Source: Acidobacteriota bacterium
GTDB lineage: Bacteria > Acidobacteriota > Terriglobia > Bryobacterales > Bryobacteraceae
Reading direction: 5' to 3'
Length of the DNA stretch: 64,000 nt
Assembly (NCBI GenBank): GCA_016213775.1
Contig: JACQZR010000022.1
Location: forward strand, 44,186-108,185
Position numbers and translations under genes: made by a program. The notes below the pieces were generated by a model. That model searched no databases and was not told the origin of the DNA. It was given only the letters and a program-made list of their open reading frames with translations. Below, piece after piece: positions 42,859 to 52,771 of this stretch (position 1 is the first letter of the stretch; each line of letters opens with the position of its first letter).

Positions 42859-45486
42859 ATGCTGGAAATCGCGCATTACCGCATCCTCTCCCAAATCGGC
42901 GAAGGTGGCATGGGGGCGGTGTATCGCGCCACCGATACGAAGCTCGCGCGCGATGTGGCGATCAAGGTATTGCCCGACGCGTATGCCAGAGATCCAGACC
43001 GGCTGGCGCGGTTCCTGCGCGAGGCGCAGGCGCTGGCGTCGTTGAATCATCCCCACATCGCGGCGATCTACGGAATCGAAGAACGCGCGATCATCATGGA
43101 ACTGGTGGAGGGGCCGACCCTCGCCGATCGGATCGCACGAGGTCCACTTCCCGTGGAGGAAACTCTCGCGATCGCGCAACAGATCGCCGAAGCCTTGGAA
43201 GCCGCGCACGAGAAGGGGATCATTCATCGCGACTTGAAGCCTGCGAATGTCAAGGTCACGCCGGACGGAAACGTGAAGGTGCTCGATTTCGGTCTGGCGA
43301 AACTGGCCGATCTCCGCGAGAGTAGCGATCCGGCGTCTGCGCCCACCATTGTCCGGGGAAATTCTCCAACGCTTGCGGGCGTCATCCTGGGAACCGCGGG
43401 TTACATGGCTCCGGAGCAGGCCCGTGGGGCGACTGTTGATAAGCGCGCCGACATCTGGGCCTTTGGCGTGGTGCTGTATGAGATGCTCAGCGGGCGGCCG
43501 TTGTTCGATTCGGGCTCGATTGCGGAAGCGATCGCCGACGTGCTGCGGGCGGATATCGATCTGAGTGTATTGCCGGAAGCGACACCCGCCGAGGTGCGGA
43601 AGCTAGTGCAAAGGTGCCTTGATCGCGATTCCAGGAGCCGTCTGCGCGACATTGGCGAGGCGCGGCTCGTGCTGGCGGGTCCGTTCGAGGCGCCGGCAGT
43701 CCAGGCGGCTGAAACGTTGGGAGTGCAGCGGCGCAGCGTCCTGCCGTGGCTGGTGGGCGCGGTGCTTGCCGCCGGCGTCCCCGCAGCCTGGTTTCTTAAG
43801 CCGCAACGCGACCTGCCGCTGATGCAACTCGAGATCATGCCGCCCCAAGGTGTGTCCATGGGGCCGACTGGCTGGGGCCAATTGCAGATCTCTCCCGATG
43901 GCTCCATGATCGTGTTTCAGGCACGCGATCGCGATGGGAAGGAAAAGCTGTTTCTGCGTACACTAAGTTCTGGATCTACCATCGCGCTGGCAGGCACCGA
44001 CAACGGAAAGCTGCCCTACTGGTCGCCCGATAACCACCAGATCGCCTTCCTCGCCGATGGGCGTTTGCGGCGGCTGGAACTCGCAGGTAACCGGGTGGTA
44101 GATATCTGCGACGCCGCGACAGGAGTCTACCTGATGTGGCACGGCGACGGGAACATTTACGTTTCCACCGCCGAGCACGTCCTGCGCAAAGTCCGGGCCA
44201 GCGGCGGCACGCTGAGCGCGGTATTTTCCGAGCCGCAACATAAGGACACGGCAGGAGCATCTCCGGCGACGATCGCTGGCGAGAATACGTTCCTTTACCA
44301 GTTGTTCTCCGGGTCGTCGTCAAAGATTATCCAAGTGGCCGGAGATGGACGCGTACGCAAGACGCTGCTGCCGGCGGGTGAAGCGTCGGGAGCGCCCGCG
44401 TCGTTCGCCCGCGACTCCGCAGGGAAAGGGTGGCTGCTTTTCCACACCAATTTTCGGTTGACGGCTATGAGGTTTGATCCGCGAAAGGGAGGTCTCTCCG
44501 GTGATCCGGCAATCATCGCATATGATCTGCCGAACGGTCCTTCGTGGTCAGCGTCCAACAATGGCATTCTTGCCTATCGGAAACGAGCTTGGGGTTCGGA
44601 TCGAAGACTGACCTGGGTGGATCGGAGAGGCGTCCCGGGCGCGGCCGTTTCCGAACAAGGCAACGTCTTTACACCCCGCATTTCGGCGGATGAGAAGGCG
44701 GTGGCGTTCAACCGAAATGATGCGAACGGCGGTGTCTATGTTTACGATGTCGTCCGGCAGACCACGACACGAGCGGTTTCAGAGTCGGGTAGGAGCGGTT
44801 ACCCCATTTGGATGCCCGGCAACGATGCCCTGGTATACCGTGTGCTCCGCAAGGGTGTCATGCTCCAAGGAGTGCGAGGAACCGGAGGGGAACGGCTGAT
44901 TCACAAGAATGACGACTCGCGTCCCACCGCGGCCTCGCCGGACGGGAAGTGGGTGTTGTCGTCGGAGATTCGCGCTGGCACGCCGCGCATGGTGGCGCTT
45001 TCGGTTGACGGCAGTAACGTGCTCCGGCTGAGCCAAGACCCCACGCATCATGCATCACTTTCACCGGATGCGCAGTGGCTGCTGTATTCGGCGCTGGTGA
45101 ATGGACGGTGGGACGTTTTCGTCCGCCGGGCGCCGCCGGAAATCTCCGGGAAAGCTGGCGGCAGTGGCGGGTCGTCGCAACTGCAGATTTCGGCGAACGG
45201 AGGCCTTCAACCTATGTGGCGCGCCGACGGCAAGGAGATCTTCTATGTCGCTCCGAGCGGGATTCTCACGGCGGTGCCGGTGAACATCACTGGAAGCGGA
45301 GTTCAACTCGGCGTACCGGAGTCGCTGTTTCCCACGACATTGGGGATCAGTGCGACGTTTCAACGCGAATACGACGCAAGTGCCGATGGAAAGAGGTTCC
45401 TCCTTCCCCTGCAAGCCGCGGGCACGCAAGGCGAGGTGCCTATCACGGTGATCGTCAACTGGCCCAAGCTGATCGAAGGCAAGTGA
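42859..45486 (+). CDS. Ser/Thr protein kinase with TolB/PD40 propeller
   Basis: A protein of 875 residues from ATG 42859; a longer in-frame start would overlap the HTH gene. The kinase domain is complete: GEGGMGAVY at 14-22, Lys36, HRD with Asp125, DFG 143-145 and MAPEQ. It is strikingly similar to the kinase at 733 (for example MELVEGPTLADRIA and AALEAAHEKGIIHRDLK-like segments). One membrane helix lies near 290-310 (LPWLVGAVLAAGVPAAWFL), followed by a propeller with weaker SPDG blades. The C-terminus VIVNWPKLIEGK is unlike that of the other kinases but recurs as a dead copy at 51443-51526. TATACT (42838) lies 16 bp before the start, with no ribosome binding site. Confidence 0.92.
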   Translation: MLEIAHYRILSQIGEGGMGAVYRATDTKLARDVAIKVLPDAYARDPDRLARFLREAQALASLNHPHIAAIYGIEERAIIMELVEGPTLADRIARGPLPVEETLAIAQQIAEALEAAHEKGIIHRDLKPANVKVTPDGNVKVLDFGLAKLADLRESSDPASAPTIVRGNSPTLAGVILGTAGYMAPEQARGATVDKRADIWAFGVVLYEMLSGRPLFDSGSIAEAIADVLRADIDLSVLPEATPAEVRKLVQRCLDRDSRSRLRDIGEARLVLAGPFEAPAVQAAETLGVQRRSVLPWLVGAVLAAGVPAAWFLKPQRDLPLMQLEIMPPQGVSMGPTGWGQLQISPDGSMIVFQARDRDGKEKLFLRTLSSGSTIALAGTDNGKLPYWSPDNHQIAFLADGRLRRLELAGNRVVDICDAATGVYLMWHGDGNIYVSTAEHVLRKVRASGGTLSAVFSEPQHKDTAGASPATIAGENTFLYQLFSGSSSKIIQVAGDGRVRKTLLPAGEASGAPASFARDSAGKGWLLFHTNFRLTAMRFDPRKGGLSGDPAIIAYDLPNGPSWSASNNGILAYRKRAWGSDRRLTWVDRRGVPGAAVSEQGNVFTPRISADEKAVAFNRNDANGGVYVYDVVRQTTTRAVSESGRSGYPIWMPGNDALVYRVLRKGVMLQGVRGTGGERLIHKNDDSRPTAASPDGKWVLSSEIRAGTPRMVALSVDGSNVLRLSQDPTHHASLSPDAQWLLYSALVNGRWDVFVRRAPPEISGKAGGSGGSSQLQISANGGLQPMWRADGKEIFYVAPSGILTAVPVNITGSGVQLGVPESLFPTTLGISATFQREYDASADGKRFLLPLQAAGTQGEVPITVIVNWPKLIEGK

Positions 45487-45511
45487 TCGGAAGCAATCCC
45501 GCGCGTGCAAG

Positions 45512-45651
45512 AACAAGCTGACTCGACGCAGTTGCATCAGCCTGCCCTGCCGGCACTCCCATCGGCGGACTACCTGCTTGCCGCTGGAAACAGCTTCACT
45601 CGTGAGCAACAGGAACTGATCAGGAAAATCTTCGACTCAATGCACAGTGCC
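45512..45651 (+). pseudogene. DUF3500 protein gene, internally deleted scrap
   Basis: Three short stretches match the intact gene at 51610: AACAAGCTGACTCGACGC, then CGGCGGACTACCTGCTTGCC, then CTTCACTCGTGAGCA through GATGCACAGTGCC. The segments between them, the promoter and the start codon are deleted. It directly follows the kinase at 42859, exactly as the intact gene follows the dead kinase end at 51443. Confidence 0.8.
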
Positions 45652-45741
45652 ATCGTCGTCTGATCGTGAGACCTGGGCCCGGCGCAAGAAATCTCGGGAA
45701 GTCCTTCTCTCCGCTCGATGGAGTCAGCCGGCGGCAGTTGA

Positions 45742-48387
45742 CTAATCCATTCCCGGCTTACTTTCAGCGGTCCGAGCCGGGGGAATCATGATCTTGTCCT
45801 TGTCGAAGCCCATCCCTCGCAGAACGTCTTGAAATCTCGGATCCGAACGTAGGAAGTCAAAGCGCCTCGGTAAGACGTCGAGATAAGGCATGAAATAGCT
45901 ACGGTCCAGATAGCCCTTCTCCAGGTGGCGGAAATAGCAGTCTGTGTAGCCTAAGGCGAGACAGAGATTCGCGGCTGCATGTGGCGTCACGTATCTGTCC
46001 TTGGACATCTGGTCGAGCCGGGCCAACAGTCGCTTGGCTTCCGCATCTCGCCCGGCCAACGCGTAGGCCTCCCCAAGCGCACCTATCATCGACGGGTTAT
46101 TTCTGGATGCTACGAGCGCTTTCTCCAGGGCCTCCACCGCCTCCTGGAGCTGTCCTGTATCCATGTAGCTTAGTCCCAGGTGCCACAGCGCCCAAAGGAA
46201 GTTGGGCTCGACAGCGAGAACTTTACGGCACTCAGCGATTGCGTCCCGATTGCGTCCGGAGAGCCTGTAGATGCGGGCCACCTCGATCTTTGTGACGAGG
46301 GAGACCGGATCCAGGTCACGGGCGCGCTCCACCTCGGCAATCGCTTCGTCGAAGCGCCGCCACATCGCCAGGTAGTTGGCGTGCCAGACGCGGGCTGGGG
46401 TGTAGCTCGCATTCAGGTCCAGCGTGCGGCGAAGTTCCAACTCAGCGCCGGCCCAGTCCCATGCGTAAAGTTTGGCGAAACCGAGGGCGTTATGAGCTTC
46501 GGGGAGTTGCTCATCGATCTCGATGGCCTTCTTGGCGGCAGCGATCGCCAGGGGGCGATACTCCGCCGGCGATCGTCCGATGACCATTGTGCCTAACTGG
46601 TTGTAGCACTCCGCCAGGGCAGCATAGGCAGCCGCGTAGGCGGGGTCGGCGTCGATGGCGGTCCGAAAGTGGCCTACGGCGCGATCGAGGTCTTCTTCAG
46701 TTCGCTTGGTCCAATAGTGCCGTCCGCGGAGGTAGGCGTCAAAAGCCTCGCGGCTGGACGTGCCGGCTCTCATCAGGCGCGCATCTTCTGACGGAGCGAT
46801 TTGGATCCGGATCTCACGCGCCACCGCGTGTGCCACGGCCCGCTGCATCTCGTAAATCGCCCGGAAGTCCAGATCGAAGCTCTCGGCCCAGACGGTTTCT
46901 CCAGTTCCTGCCCGATCCAGTTGCACACGGATCTGTACGCGCTCGCCGGCGGGGGCGGCGGATCCGGCAACAATGGCATCCACGCCGAGTTCTTTACCAA
47001 TCTCGGCAGCGCCCTTCTTCGTTGTTTTATATTGGGCGGCCGAAGCGCGCGAGATCACACGCAGCCCGCGGAGTTTCATCAGATCCGCGGCTATGGCGTC
47101 GGTGAGTCCATCGGCCAAGTGATCATGGTCGGAATTTCCAGAGAGATTCCGCAACGGAAGCACCACCACGCGGCGAACCGTAGGCTCATCCGAGATCTTC
47201 GACGGTCTGGTTGTTACGAGAAACGTACCCGCAGCCGCTACGACCGAGGCGGCAATGCCCCACAGCCGCCACCGCCTGGCGGATGCGTCGCGCGCGCTTT
47301 TCCATCGGGTCAAGCCGGCCCGTAATTCGGATGCGCTCTGATGCCGGTGCACAGGATTCTTTTCGAGCGCTTTTAGAATGATGCGCTCGAGTTCGCGAGG
47401 GAAGCCCGGACAAAGTTTTCGAGGATCGACGGGGCGTTCGGTCAGGACGGCCTGGGTAATGACCGGACCGATCCGGCCTCGGAACGGGAGAACGCCTGTC
47501 GCAGCCTGGTAGAGAGTGGCACCCAAGGAGAACAGGTCGCTGCGGGCGTCAACCGACTCTCCTTGGATTTGTTCGGGCGCCATGTAGGGCGCCGTACCGA
47601 TCAAAGCTCCGGCCACGCTAATCGTCCTTTGCACTGGCATCGCAACGGGAGCGGGATGCATCGACCTCTCCGGGGCTTGCCTTGGTTCCGACAACAGCTT
47701 GGCAACGCCGAAATCCAGAATTTTTGCCGTGCCGCCTGCACAAAGAAAGATGTTGGCCGGCTTGATGTCCCGATGGATAATGCCCTTGGCGTGGGCAGCT
47801 TCCAGAGCGTCCGCAATCTCGAGGGCGACGTCTACGAGTTCTCCGGCCGCAAGCGGGCCGTGAGCGAGGCGCGCCTTTAGCGTCTGGCCTTCGAGCAGTT
47901 CCATCACCAGGAAGGGCACTCCATCATGCTCGCCGATGTCGTGGATCGCGCAGATGTTGCGGTGATTCAACGCCGAGGCCGCGCGAGCCTCCCGATGGAA
48001 CCGCTCCAGAGCCCGCAGGTCCTGGGCCAACTCGCGTGGAAGAAATTTGAGCGCCACATCGCGATCCAGCCGCGCGTCACGTGCCCGATAGACGTCGCCC
48101 ATGCCGCCCGAACCAAGGCGTGAAAGGACTCTGTAGGGCCCGACCTGCGCACCTGAAAACTCGAAGCGCTCCTGTTCGCGTGCCAAAGCCGCGGCCTCCA
48201 CCTGTAGAGCCGGACTCTCCAGAAAACCCTTCGCTTCGGCTTCGAGTTCCAGCATGAACTGCACTTCTTCGCACAACGAAGGGTCGCCGGCGCACGCCTC
48301 GTCGAGGAAGCGAGACCGGCGCTCTGGAGGCAACCGAGTGGCAGACTCCAGCAGCCGCTCGATCTCCCGCCGACGGTCAGAGTCCAT
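45742..48387 (-). CDS. Ser/Thr protein kinase with FlgO/TolB-like domain and TPRs
   Basis: A protein of 881 residues. After a ~80-residue N-terminal helical segment ([18 protein letters not shown], common to kinases paired with ECF sigmas) comes a complete kinase: glycine loop [10 protein letters not shown] 91-100, Lys114, HRD 205-207, DFG 225-227 and YMAPEQ 268-273. A membrane helix lies at about 373-392. The outside part begins with a TolB/FlgO-like α/β unit ([26 protein letters not shown]) and continues with about seven TPRs ([32 protein letters not shown], and so on). Its start overlaps the sigma gene by 11 bp, so both are cotranscribed; it probably controls that sigma by phosphorylation. 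Confidence 0.93.
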   Translation of the reverse strand: MDSDRRREIERLLESATRLPPERRSRFLDEACAGDPSLCEEVQFMLELEAEAKGFLESPALQVEAAALAREQERFEFSGAQVGPYRVLSRLGSGGMGDVYRARDARLDRDVALKFLPRELAQDLRALERFHREARAASALNHRNICAIHDIGEHDGVPFLVMELLEGQTLKARLAHGPLAAGELVDVALEIADALEAAHAKGIIHRDIKPANIFLCAGGTAKILDFGVAKLLSEPRQAPERSMHPAPVAMPVQRTISVAGALIGTAPYMAPEQIQGESVDARSDLFSLGATLYQAATGVLPFRGRIGPVITQAVLTERPVDPRKLCPGFPRELERIILKALEKNPVHRHQSASELRAGLTRWKSARDASARRWRLWGIAASVVAAAGTFLVTTRPSKISDEPTVRRVVVLPLRNLSGNSDHDHLADGLTDAIAADLMKLRGLRVISRASAAQYKTTKKGAAEIGKELGVDAIVAGSAAPAGERVQIRVQLDRAGTGETVWAESFDLDFRAIYEMQRAVAHAVAREIRIQIAPSEDARLMRAGTSSREAFDAYLRGRHYWTKRTEEDLDRAVGHFRTAIDADPAYAAAYAALAECYNQLGTMVIGRSPAEYRPLAIAAAKKAIEIDEQLPEAHNALGFAKLYAWDWAGAELELRRTLDLNASYTPARVWHANYLAMWRRFDEAIAEVERARDLDPVSLVTKIEVARIYRLSGRNRDAIAECRKVLAVEPNFLWALWHLGLSYMDTGQLQEAVEALEKALVASRNNPSMIGALGEAYALAGRDAEAKRLLARLDQMSKDRYVTPHAAANLCLALGYTDCYFRHLEKGYLDRSYFMPYLDVLPRRFDFLRSDPRFQDVLRGMGFDKDKIMIPPARTAESKPGMD

Positions 48388-48979
48388 CGGACGAAGCTAC
48401 GGCTGACGGTTGGGCGCCCCTCAGTTCGCGCAGCAGCCACAGCTTGGCCAGCCTCCAGTCACGGACGACGCTGTCGCTGGAGATTTGTAGCACCTCCGCC
48501 GTTTCCTCGACGCTCAGCCCGCCGAAAAAACGCAACTCTACCACCTTACCCTTGCGTGGATCGGCTCGCGAAAGCGATGTCAGAGCCTTATCAATGACGA
48601 TAACGTCTGTGATCCGCTCCCGAGAAACCACGCAAGCCTCATCGAGCGACAGGTGGAGGGCGCCTCCGCCACGTTTTACTCTCCGCCGGGTGCGGGCATG
48701 GTCCACGAGGATCCGGCGCATCATCTGGGCGCAGAGGGTGAAGAAATGAGACCTGTCACGGCAGGTTACCGTCCCGCCATCAATGAGGTGCAGGAACACC
48801 TCGTTAATAATCTCCGTTGTCTGGTACGCGTGATTAGCGGGCTCTCTTGCCAAATAGCTGCGGGCCACTCGGCGCAATTCCGCATCCACCATGTGCGCCA
48901 GGCGATCGAGAGCAGACTGGTCGCCCCCCGCCCAATCGTGGAGTAACCCTGTGATTTCGTGCCCTGATCCGGTGTCCAT
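48377..48979 (-). CDS. ECF-type RNA polymerase sigma factor
   Basis: A protein of 200 residues with region 2 ([48 protein letters not shown]) and region 4 ([40 protein letters not shown]). It matches the TIGR02999-like ECF class found with Ser/Thr kinases in acidobacteria and planctomycetes. It is the first gene of an operon with the kinase at 45742 and is divergent from the PD40 protein gene. No anti-sigma gene is present, which fits control by the kinase. TATACT lies 13 bp before ATG 48979. Confidence 0.92.
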   Translation of the reverse strand: MDTGSGHEITGLLHDWAGGDQSALDRLAHMVDAELRRVARSYLAREPANHAYQTTEIINEVFLHLIDGGTVTCRDRSHFFTLCAQMMRRILVDHARTRRRVKRGGGALHLSLDEACVVSRERITDVIVIDKALTSLSRADPRKGKVVELRFFGGLSVEETAEVLQISSDSVVRDWRLAKLWLLRELRGAQPSAVASSDGL

Positions 48980-49040
48980 CGGCCCTGACCGAGTATATCA
49001 CCGTTCCGCAATTTTTCTTGCACAAGCATTACGTCCTGAG

Positions 49041-49056
49041 ACGCGATTTGTCGCGT
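49041..49056. promoter_or_regulatory. perfect inverted repeat in the sigma/PD40 divergent promoter
   Basis: ACGCGA and TCGCGT pair perfectly around TTTG in the 114-bp spacer between the ECF sigma gene and the PD40 gene, about 38 bp before ATG 49094. It is a candidate operator or part of a sigma-dependent promoter. Confidence 0.45.
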
Positions 49057-49093
49057 GTAGGGTGCCGGAGAAAATTTTCGCAAGGAGAAACGC

Positions 49094-50029
49094 ATGAAAC
49101 GCAATACTCGAAGAGGAAACCTGTCGATGGGGGCTTTCGGCACAGTGCTGCTACTTGCCGTTGTAGCAACTGCTGCCCCGAAATACTCGGAATGGTCGGC
49201 ACCGGTTAATCTCGGACCAGTAGTAAACTCGCCTTACTTCGATGCCGTACCGGCTCTCTCCAAGGACGGACTCAGCCTGTACTTCGTTTCTACCCGCCCT
49301 GGAGGTTACGGTGGCATGGATATCTGGGTTTCCCAGCGAGCCACGACCGATTCCCCATGGGGTACGCCGGTAAACCTCGGGCCCACAGTCAACACTCCCT
49401 ATCACGATGGCGCTCCTGCCCTTTCTCGAGACGGGCACCTGCTCTTCCTCAATTCGAACCGTCCCGGCGGGGTTGGAGGTTGGGACCTTTGGGTTGCGGC
49501 TCGGATCCATACCCGTGACGACTTCGGATGGCAGCCGCCTGTGAACCTTGGCCCTGCCGTGAATTCCAGTGCCACGGAATGGCACCCCTCGTACTTCGAG
49601 AACGACGACGGGCTCCCTCAGATCCACTTCACGACCAACCGCGCCGGCTCTTTTGAGATTTATGTGAGCGAGCTCGGTCCGGGAGGCGTATGGGGAGCAG
49701 CTGCTCCGGTCCCAAGTCTCAATTCTCCTTCCTACGAGGGAAACGCTTTCATCCGCCACGATGGTTTGGAGGTCTTTCTCACCTCGGACCGTAACCTCCC
49801 GGGTCCCTGGTCATCCAATGACCTTTTCGTTTCGACGCGCATAGACACTCTCGCGCCATGGTCTGTTCCGGCAAATCTGGGCCCGATCGTAAATAGCACC
49901 TCTTCGGATAACGTCCCGAGCATTTCCGCGGACGGGCTGGCGCTTGTATTTGGTTCTGACCGATCCGGCGGTTACGGGGGCAGCGATCTTTACATGTGCA
50001 CGCGTACGAAGATCGCGGGGCCCGAATAG
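49094..50029 (+). CDS. secreted PD40 (TolB-like) propeller protein
   Basis: A protein of 311 residues with a signal peptide (GAFGTVLLLAVVATAA) and about five β-propeller blades. Each is built on 'VNLGP.VNS.Y.D..PALS.DG..LYF.S.RPGG.GG.DIWV', an unusually regular repeat. A perfect AAGGAG lies before ATG 49094. It is small for this fold and has no enzymatic residues, so it probably binds a ligand or partner in the periplasm or outside. It lies divergent from the ECF sigma/kinase operon with 114 bp between the starts, and may be its target or its signal receptor. Confidence 0.87.
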   Translation: MKRNTRRGNLSMGAFGTVLLLAVVATAAPKYSEWSAPVNLGPVVNSPYFDAVPALSKDGLSLYFVSTRPGGYGGMDIWVSQRATTDSPWGTPVNLGPTVNTPYHDGAPALSRDGHLLFLNSNRPGGVGGWDLWVAARIHTRDDFGWQPPVNLGPAVNSSATEWHPSYFENDDGLPQIHFTTNRAGSFEIYVSELGPGGVWGAAAPVPSLNSPSYEGNAFIRHDGLEVFLTSDRNLPGPWSSNDLFVSTRIDTLAPWSVPANLGPIVNSTSSDNVPSISADGLALVFGSDRSGGYGGSDLYMCTRTKIAGPE

Positions 50030-50117
50030 CGAGTATGAACGATGAGACGCATCGCGGTGAAAGCTTCGCCTCTGCGCGGTCTGTGGAGACTTGAATCCTC
50101 ACTTTATTAGGAGCCCT

Positions 50118-51093
50118 ATGAACGGCTTCCGTAGAACGATCACGGTGACCGTGCTTGTCGCGGCACACGCCGTATCAGGCTTATGCCAACCGGTGGAGCA
50201 ACCGGTGGAACTGATCATCGAGCTTGACAACACGGTGACATATCGCGGCGATGTGACGGACGCCGCCAAGTTCGGGCGGGCTCCCGGACCGACCACGCCT
50301 CTGCCCGCGAGAGCGTTCCAATACACTCACAACGTTGGCGACATCGTGGCGGTCAATGGAAAGCCAGCGAAAGGCCTCTTCATGAAGAGGGTTGCAGCCC
50401 TGTCACCACGGCTGGAATCCGCAGCCGGGCGAAATGATTGCAGACTACAGTGGTGATGGCAGCATACTTTGCGTCTGGCAGATCATGGGGCCCGACGGAA
50501 CTTCGATTGGCAGCCTACTGGACGGCGGGGGTCCTCCTTTCCCTGGCCACACGATAACCGGGGGCAATGGAGCATTCTTCGGAGTGATCGGGATCCATCG
50601 CAACCTGGGGACGATCAGACCGTTGCGGGTTGCCTCGATCACCGAGGATCCAGCCAATCGCCGCATCCACGGCGGTGGAAGGTTCCGATTCCTCTTCCTT
50701 TTGTACCCGAAGCATCGTCCCGTAATAGACGTTTCGTCCAGCGGGCCCTCCGTGTTCCATGCGGATTTGTCACCCATAGCCGCCGCCAACCCCGCCGCGG
50801 CAGGCGAGGTTCTCATCGCCGCGGTCCGGAATCTCGGCCCCACTCGGCCCGACCTCCTTCCTCCAGGCAGCCGGCCGTTCAAGGCCGATCCGCTGGAGGA
50901 CGTCAATTCACCTGTCGAGATGAGTGTGGGCGGGAAAGACGCGGAGGTAATCAACAAGGTGGGCTGGCCCGGCACGTCCGATCTCTATCGCGTCGACTTT
51001 CGCGTACCGCCAGGACTTTCGCCGGGGCTGGCAACCCTGCGAATCACCGCCGCGTGGATTCCGGGTCCGGAGGTGACAATTCCGGTTCGCTGA
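50118..51093 (+). pseudogene. secreted protein with TIGR03437-like C-terminus, frameshifted
   Basis: From ATG 50118 (AGGAG just upstream) a signal peptide (TVTVLVAAHAVSGLCQ) and a β-rich part run to about VNGKPAKGLFMKRVAA. The natural continuation PQPGEMIADYSGDGS is in another frame and runs to 51093. A one-base shift near 50400 joins them into about 325 residues. The last ~100 residues (AGEVLIAAVRNLGPTRPDLLPPG, PVEMSVGGKDAEV, YRVDFRVPPGLSPG) follow the TIGR03437 pattern, a C-terminal domain expanded in Solibacter. The role is unknown. The second part also has an internal ATG at 50392, but without its own export signal. Confidence 0.7.
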
Positions 51094-51442
51094 ATCTGAG
51101 AACGGTTTCGGTCAGAGTTTGGTCAGCGTGGCAAATCGAATGCTTGTTTTGCTTTGAGCAGGCGATGGCATGTATCGCGAAGGGCCGACAATGCGAGCCG
51201 GCGCCAACCGTTATGACCTCGATCCAAGGCGCCGTGGCCGGAGTGGCCATTTCACCCGCGTCATGCCGCGACGTTGACCCAAATCAAGCGGCGATGAAGT
51301 AATCTCTCGAGAAGGCAGAGTTGCATCATCTCGCCATTCAGACTGACCGGCATGGCGCGGGTCTACGGCAAGCCTTTCGGAGTATCCGGCAGTGTTCGCT
51401 TCCCAGTGGAAGAAAGATGGACGATGTTGTGACACCGATCTG
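51094..51442. other. non-coding stretch, decayed kinase DNA at its right end
   Basis: No gene is recognised. From about 51340 short words resemble the 3' part of the kinase at 42859 (for example around the sequence encoding RADGKEIF), with deletions. This fits gradual loss of a duplicated kinase gene. Confidence 0.45.
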
Positions 51443-51526
51443 CTTCCCTTGCAAGCCGCGGGCACGCAAGGAGAGGTGCCTATCACGGTGATCGTCAACT
51501 GGCCCAAGCTGCTCGAAGGGAAGTGA
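51443..51526 (+). pseudogene. kinase-propeller gene, last 27 codons only
   Basis: The sequence reads LPLQAAGTQGEVPITV and IVNWPKLLEGK and a stop. This is almost identical to the C-terminus of the kinase at 42859 (one residue differs), and homology continues about 25 bp beyond the stop. The rest of this kinase copy is lost. Confidence 0.85.
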
Positions 51527-51609
51527 TCGGAAGGGAATAATCCCGCGCGTGCAGGCGGCTGACTGGGGTATATACTGGGCGGGTCTGGGAACAACGAGGA
51601 GGGGGAGCG

Positions 51610-52593
51610 ATGAACAAACTGACTCGACGCACTTGGATTCAGGCCGCCGGTGCATCCGCCGGCCTAACGGCACTCACATCGGCGGACAACCTGCTTGCCG
51701 CTGGAAAAGGCAAGAGCGACTCTTTGCCAACGCAGCTTTACAGGAGTCTTTCGGATTCTCAAAAGGAAAAGCTCTGCTTGCCAGTGGATCACCCCAAACG
51801 TCAATACATCAGCAATTGGTGGTACATCCATCCCGAGCACCGCATCCCTGCCAGCTTCACTCGTGAGCAGCAGGAAGTGATCCGGACAATCTTCAACTCG
51901 ATGCACAGTGCCGAGTATCGGGATGCGGTCAACAATCAGGTGTTGATTGACCAGTACGGCGAGGAGAAGAATGCTCCTTCCGCTGGTTTCTTCGGTACAC
52001 CCGAAGACGAAAACTTTGAGTTCATCTTCACCGGGCACCATGTCACGCGGCGTTGTAATGCGCGTTTCGACAAGGGGCATGGATTTGGAGGGGCTCCCAT
52101 CTTCTATGGGCACTATCCACACCCGGTGAAGAACGGCAGAGAGAATTTTACCGAGACCAAGGAGCACCCCGGCAATCCGTACTGGTATCAGGGCAGGATC
52201 TTCAATAAGTTTGTGCAAGCCCTGGATGGCCGGCAGCGGGCAATGGGGTTGGTGTCCGTCGAGCCTCGCGGGGAAGAGCCGAATGCTGTAATCCAGATTG
52301 CGACCGGGAAACGCGGCTTGCGCACTTCGGAGTTGAGTGCCGATCAGAAGAAATTGCTGCTTGAAACGATGCGCGGCATGATGGCCATGTTCCGCGAGGA
52401 CGATGTGAAGGCAACGGTCGAGACCATCCGGAAGAAGGGGGTCATCAATCAACTCCAGGTTTCCTGGTATGGCGGGCAATACGACATTGGTTCCGACCAG
52501 GTTTGGGACACCTGGCAAATTGAAGGCCCGGATATGGTCTGGTACTTCCGCGGCGTGCCGCACATTCACTGCTATTTCCACTTGAAGGCCTAG
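51610..52593 (+). CDS. DUF3500-family secreted protein
   Basis: A protein of 327 residues with a Tat-like leader (LTRRTWIQAAGASAG) and the features of DUF3500: DHPKRQYISNWWYIHPEHR, VNNQVLIDQYGEEKN, FEFIFTGHHVTRRC, GAPIFYGHYPH, then a long C-terminal part with histidines (VPHIHCYFHLKA). The family is exported and of unknown function; the many conserved His and Trp could bind metal or a ligand. GGAGGGGG precedes ATG 51610, and TATACT lies at 51571. A deleted copy follows the kinase at 42859, showing that the gene once formed a unit with such a kinase. Confidence 0.87.
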   Translation: MNKLTRRTWIQAAGASAGLTALTSADNLLAAGKGKSDSLPTQLYRSLSDSQKEKLCLPVDHPKRQYISNWWYIHPEHRIPASFTREQQEVIRTIFNSMHSAEYRDAVNNQVLIDQYGEEKNAPSAGFFGTPEDENFEFIFTGHHVTRRCNARFDKGHGFGGAPIFYGHYPHPVKNGRENFTETKEHPGNPYWYQGRIFNKFVQALDGRQRAMGLVSVEPRGEEPNAVIQIATGKRGLRTSELSADQKKLLLETMRGMMAMFREDDVKATVETIRKKGVINQLQVSWYGGQYDIGSDQVWDTWQIEGPDMVWYFRGVPHIHCYFHLKA

Positions 52594-52771
52594 ACTGGCA
52601 GCCCGTGGCAGCAGTCCGAAAACACCGCTTACTGACGTGCGCGGCTCTGTATATTCAGCACGCTACCGGCACCACAGTGCGCGATGATCCGGCATCGGGA
52701 ACAAGCGGGGAATATTTTTCGTCCTGTTCTAGAGGGCACTTGTGTCCTGCTGAATTTCAGGAGGCTCGCTG

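Noticed and set aside
49094..50029. Regular internal repeats considered as a tandem DNA repeat
   Set aside because: The regularity is at protein level (propeller blades); the DNA repeats are diverged, so it is an ordinary repeat-fold gene.
50392..51093. Internal ATG considered as a separate gene start
   Set aside because: The product lacks a signal peptide and begins inside a domain that continues from the upstream frame. A frameshifted single gene explains both parts better.
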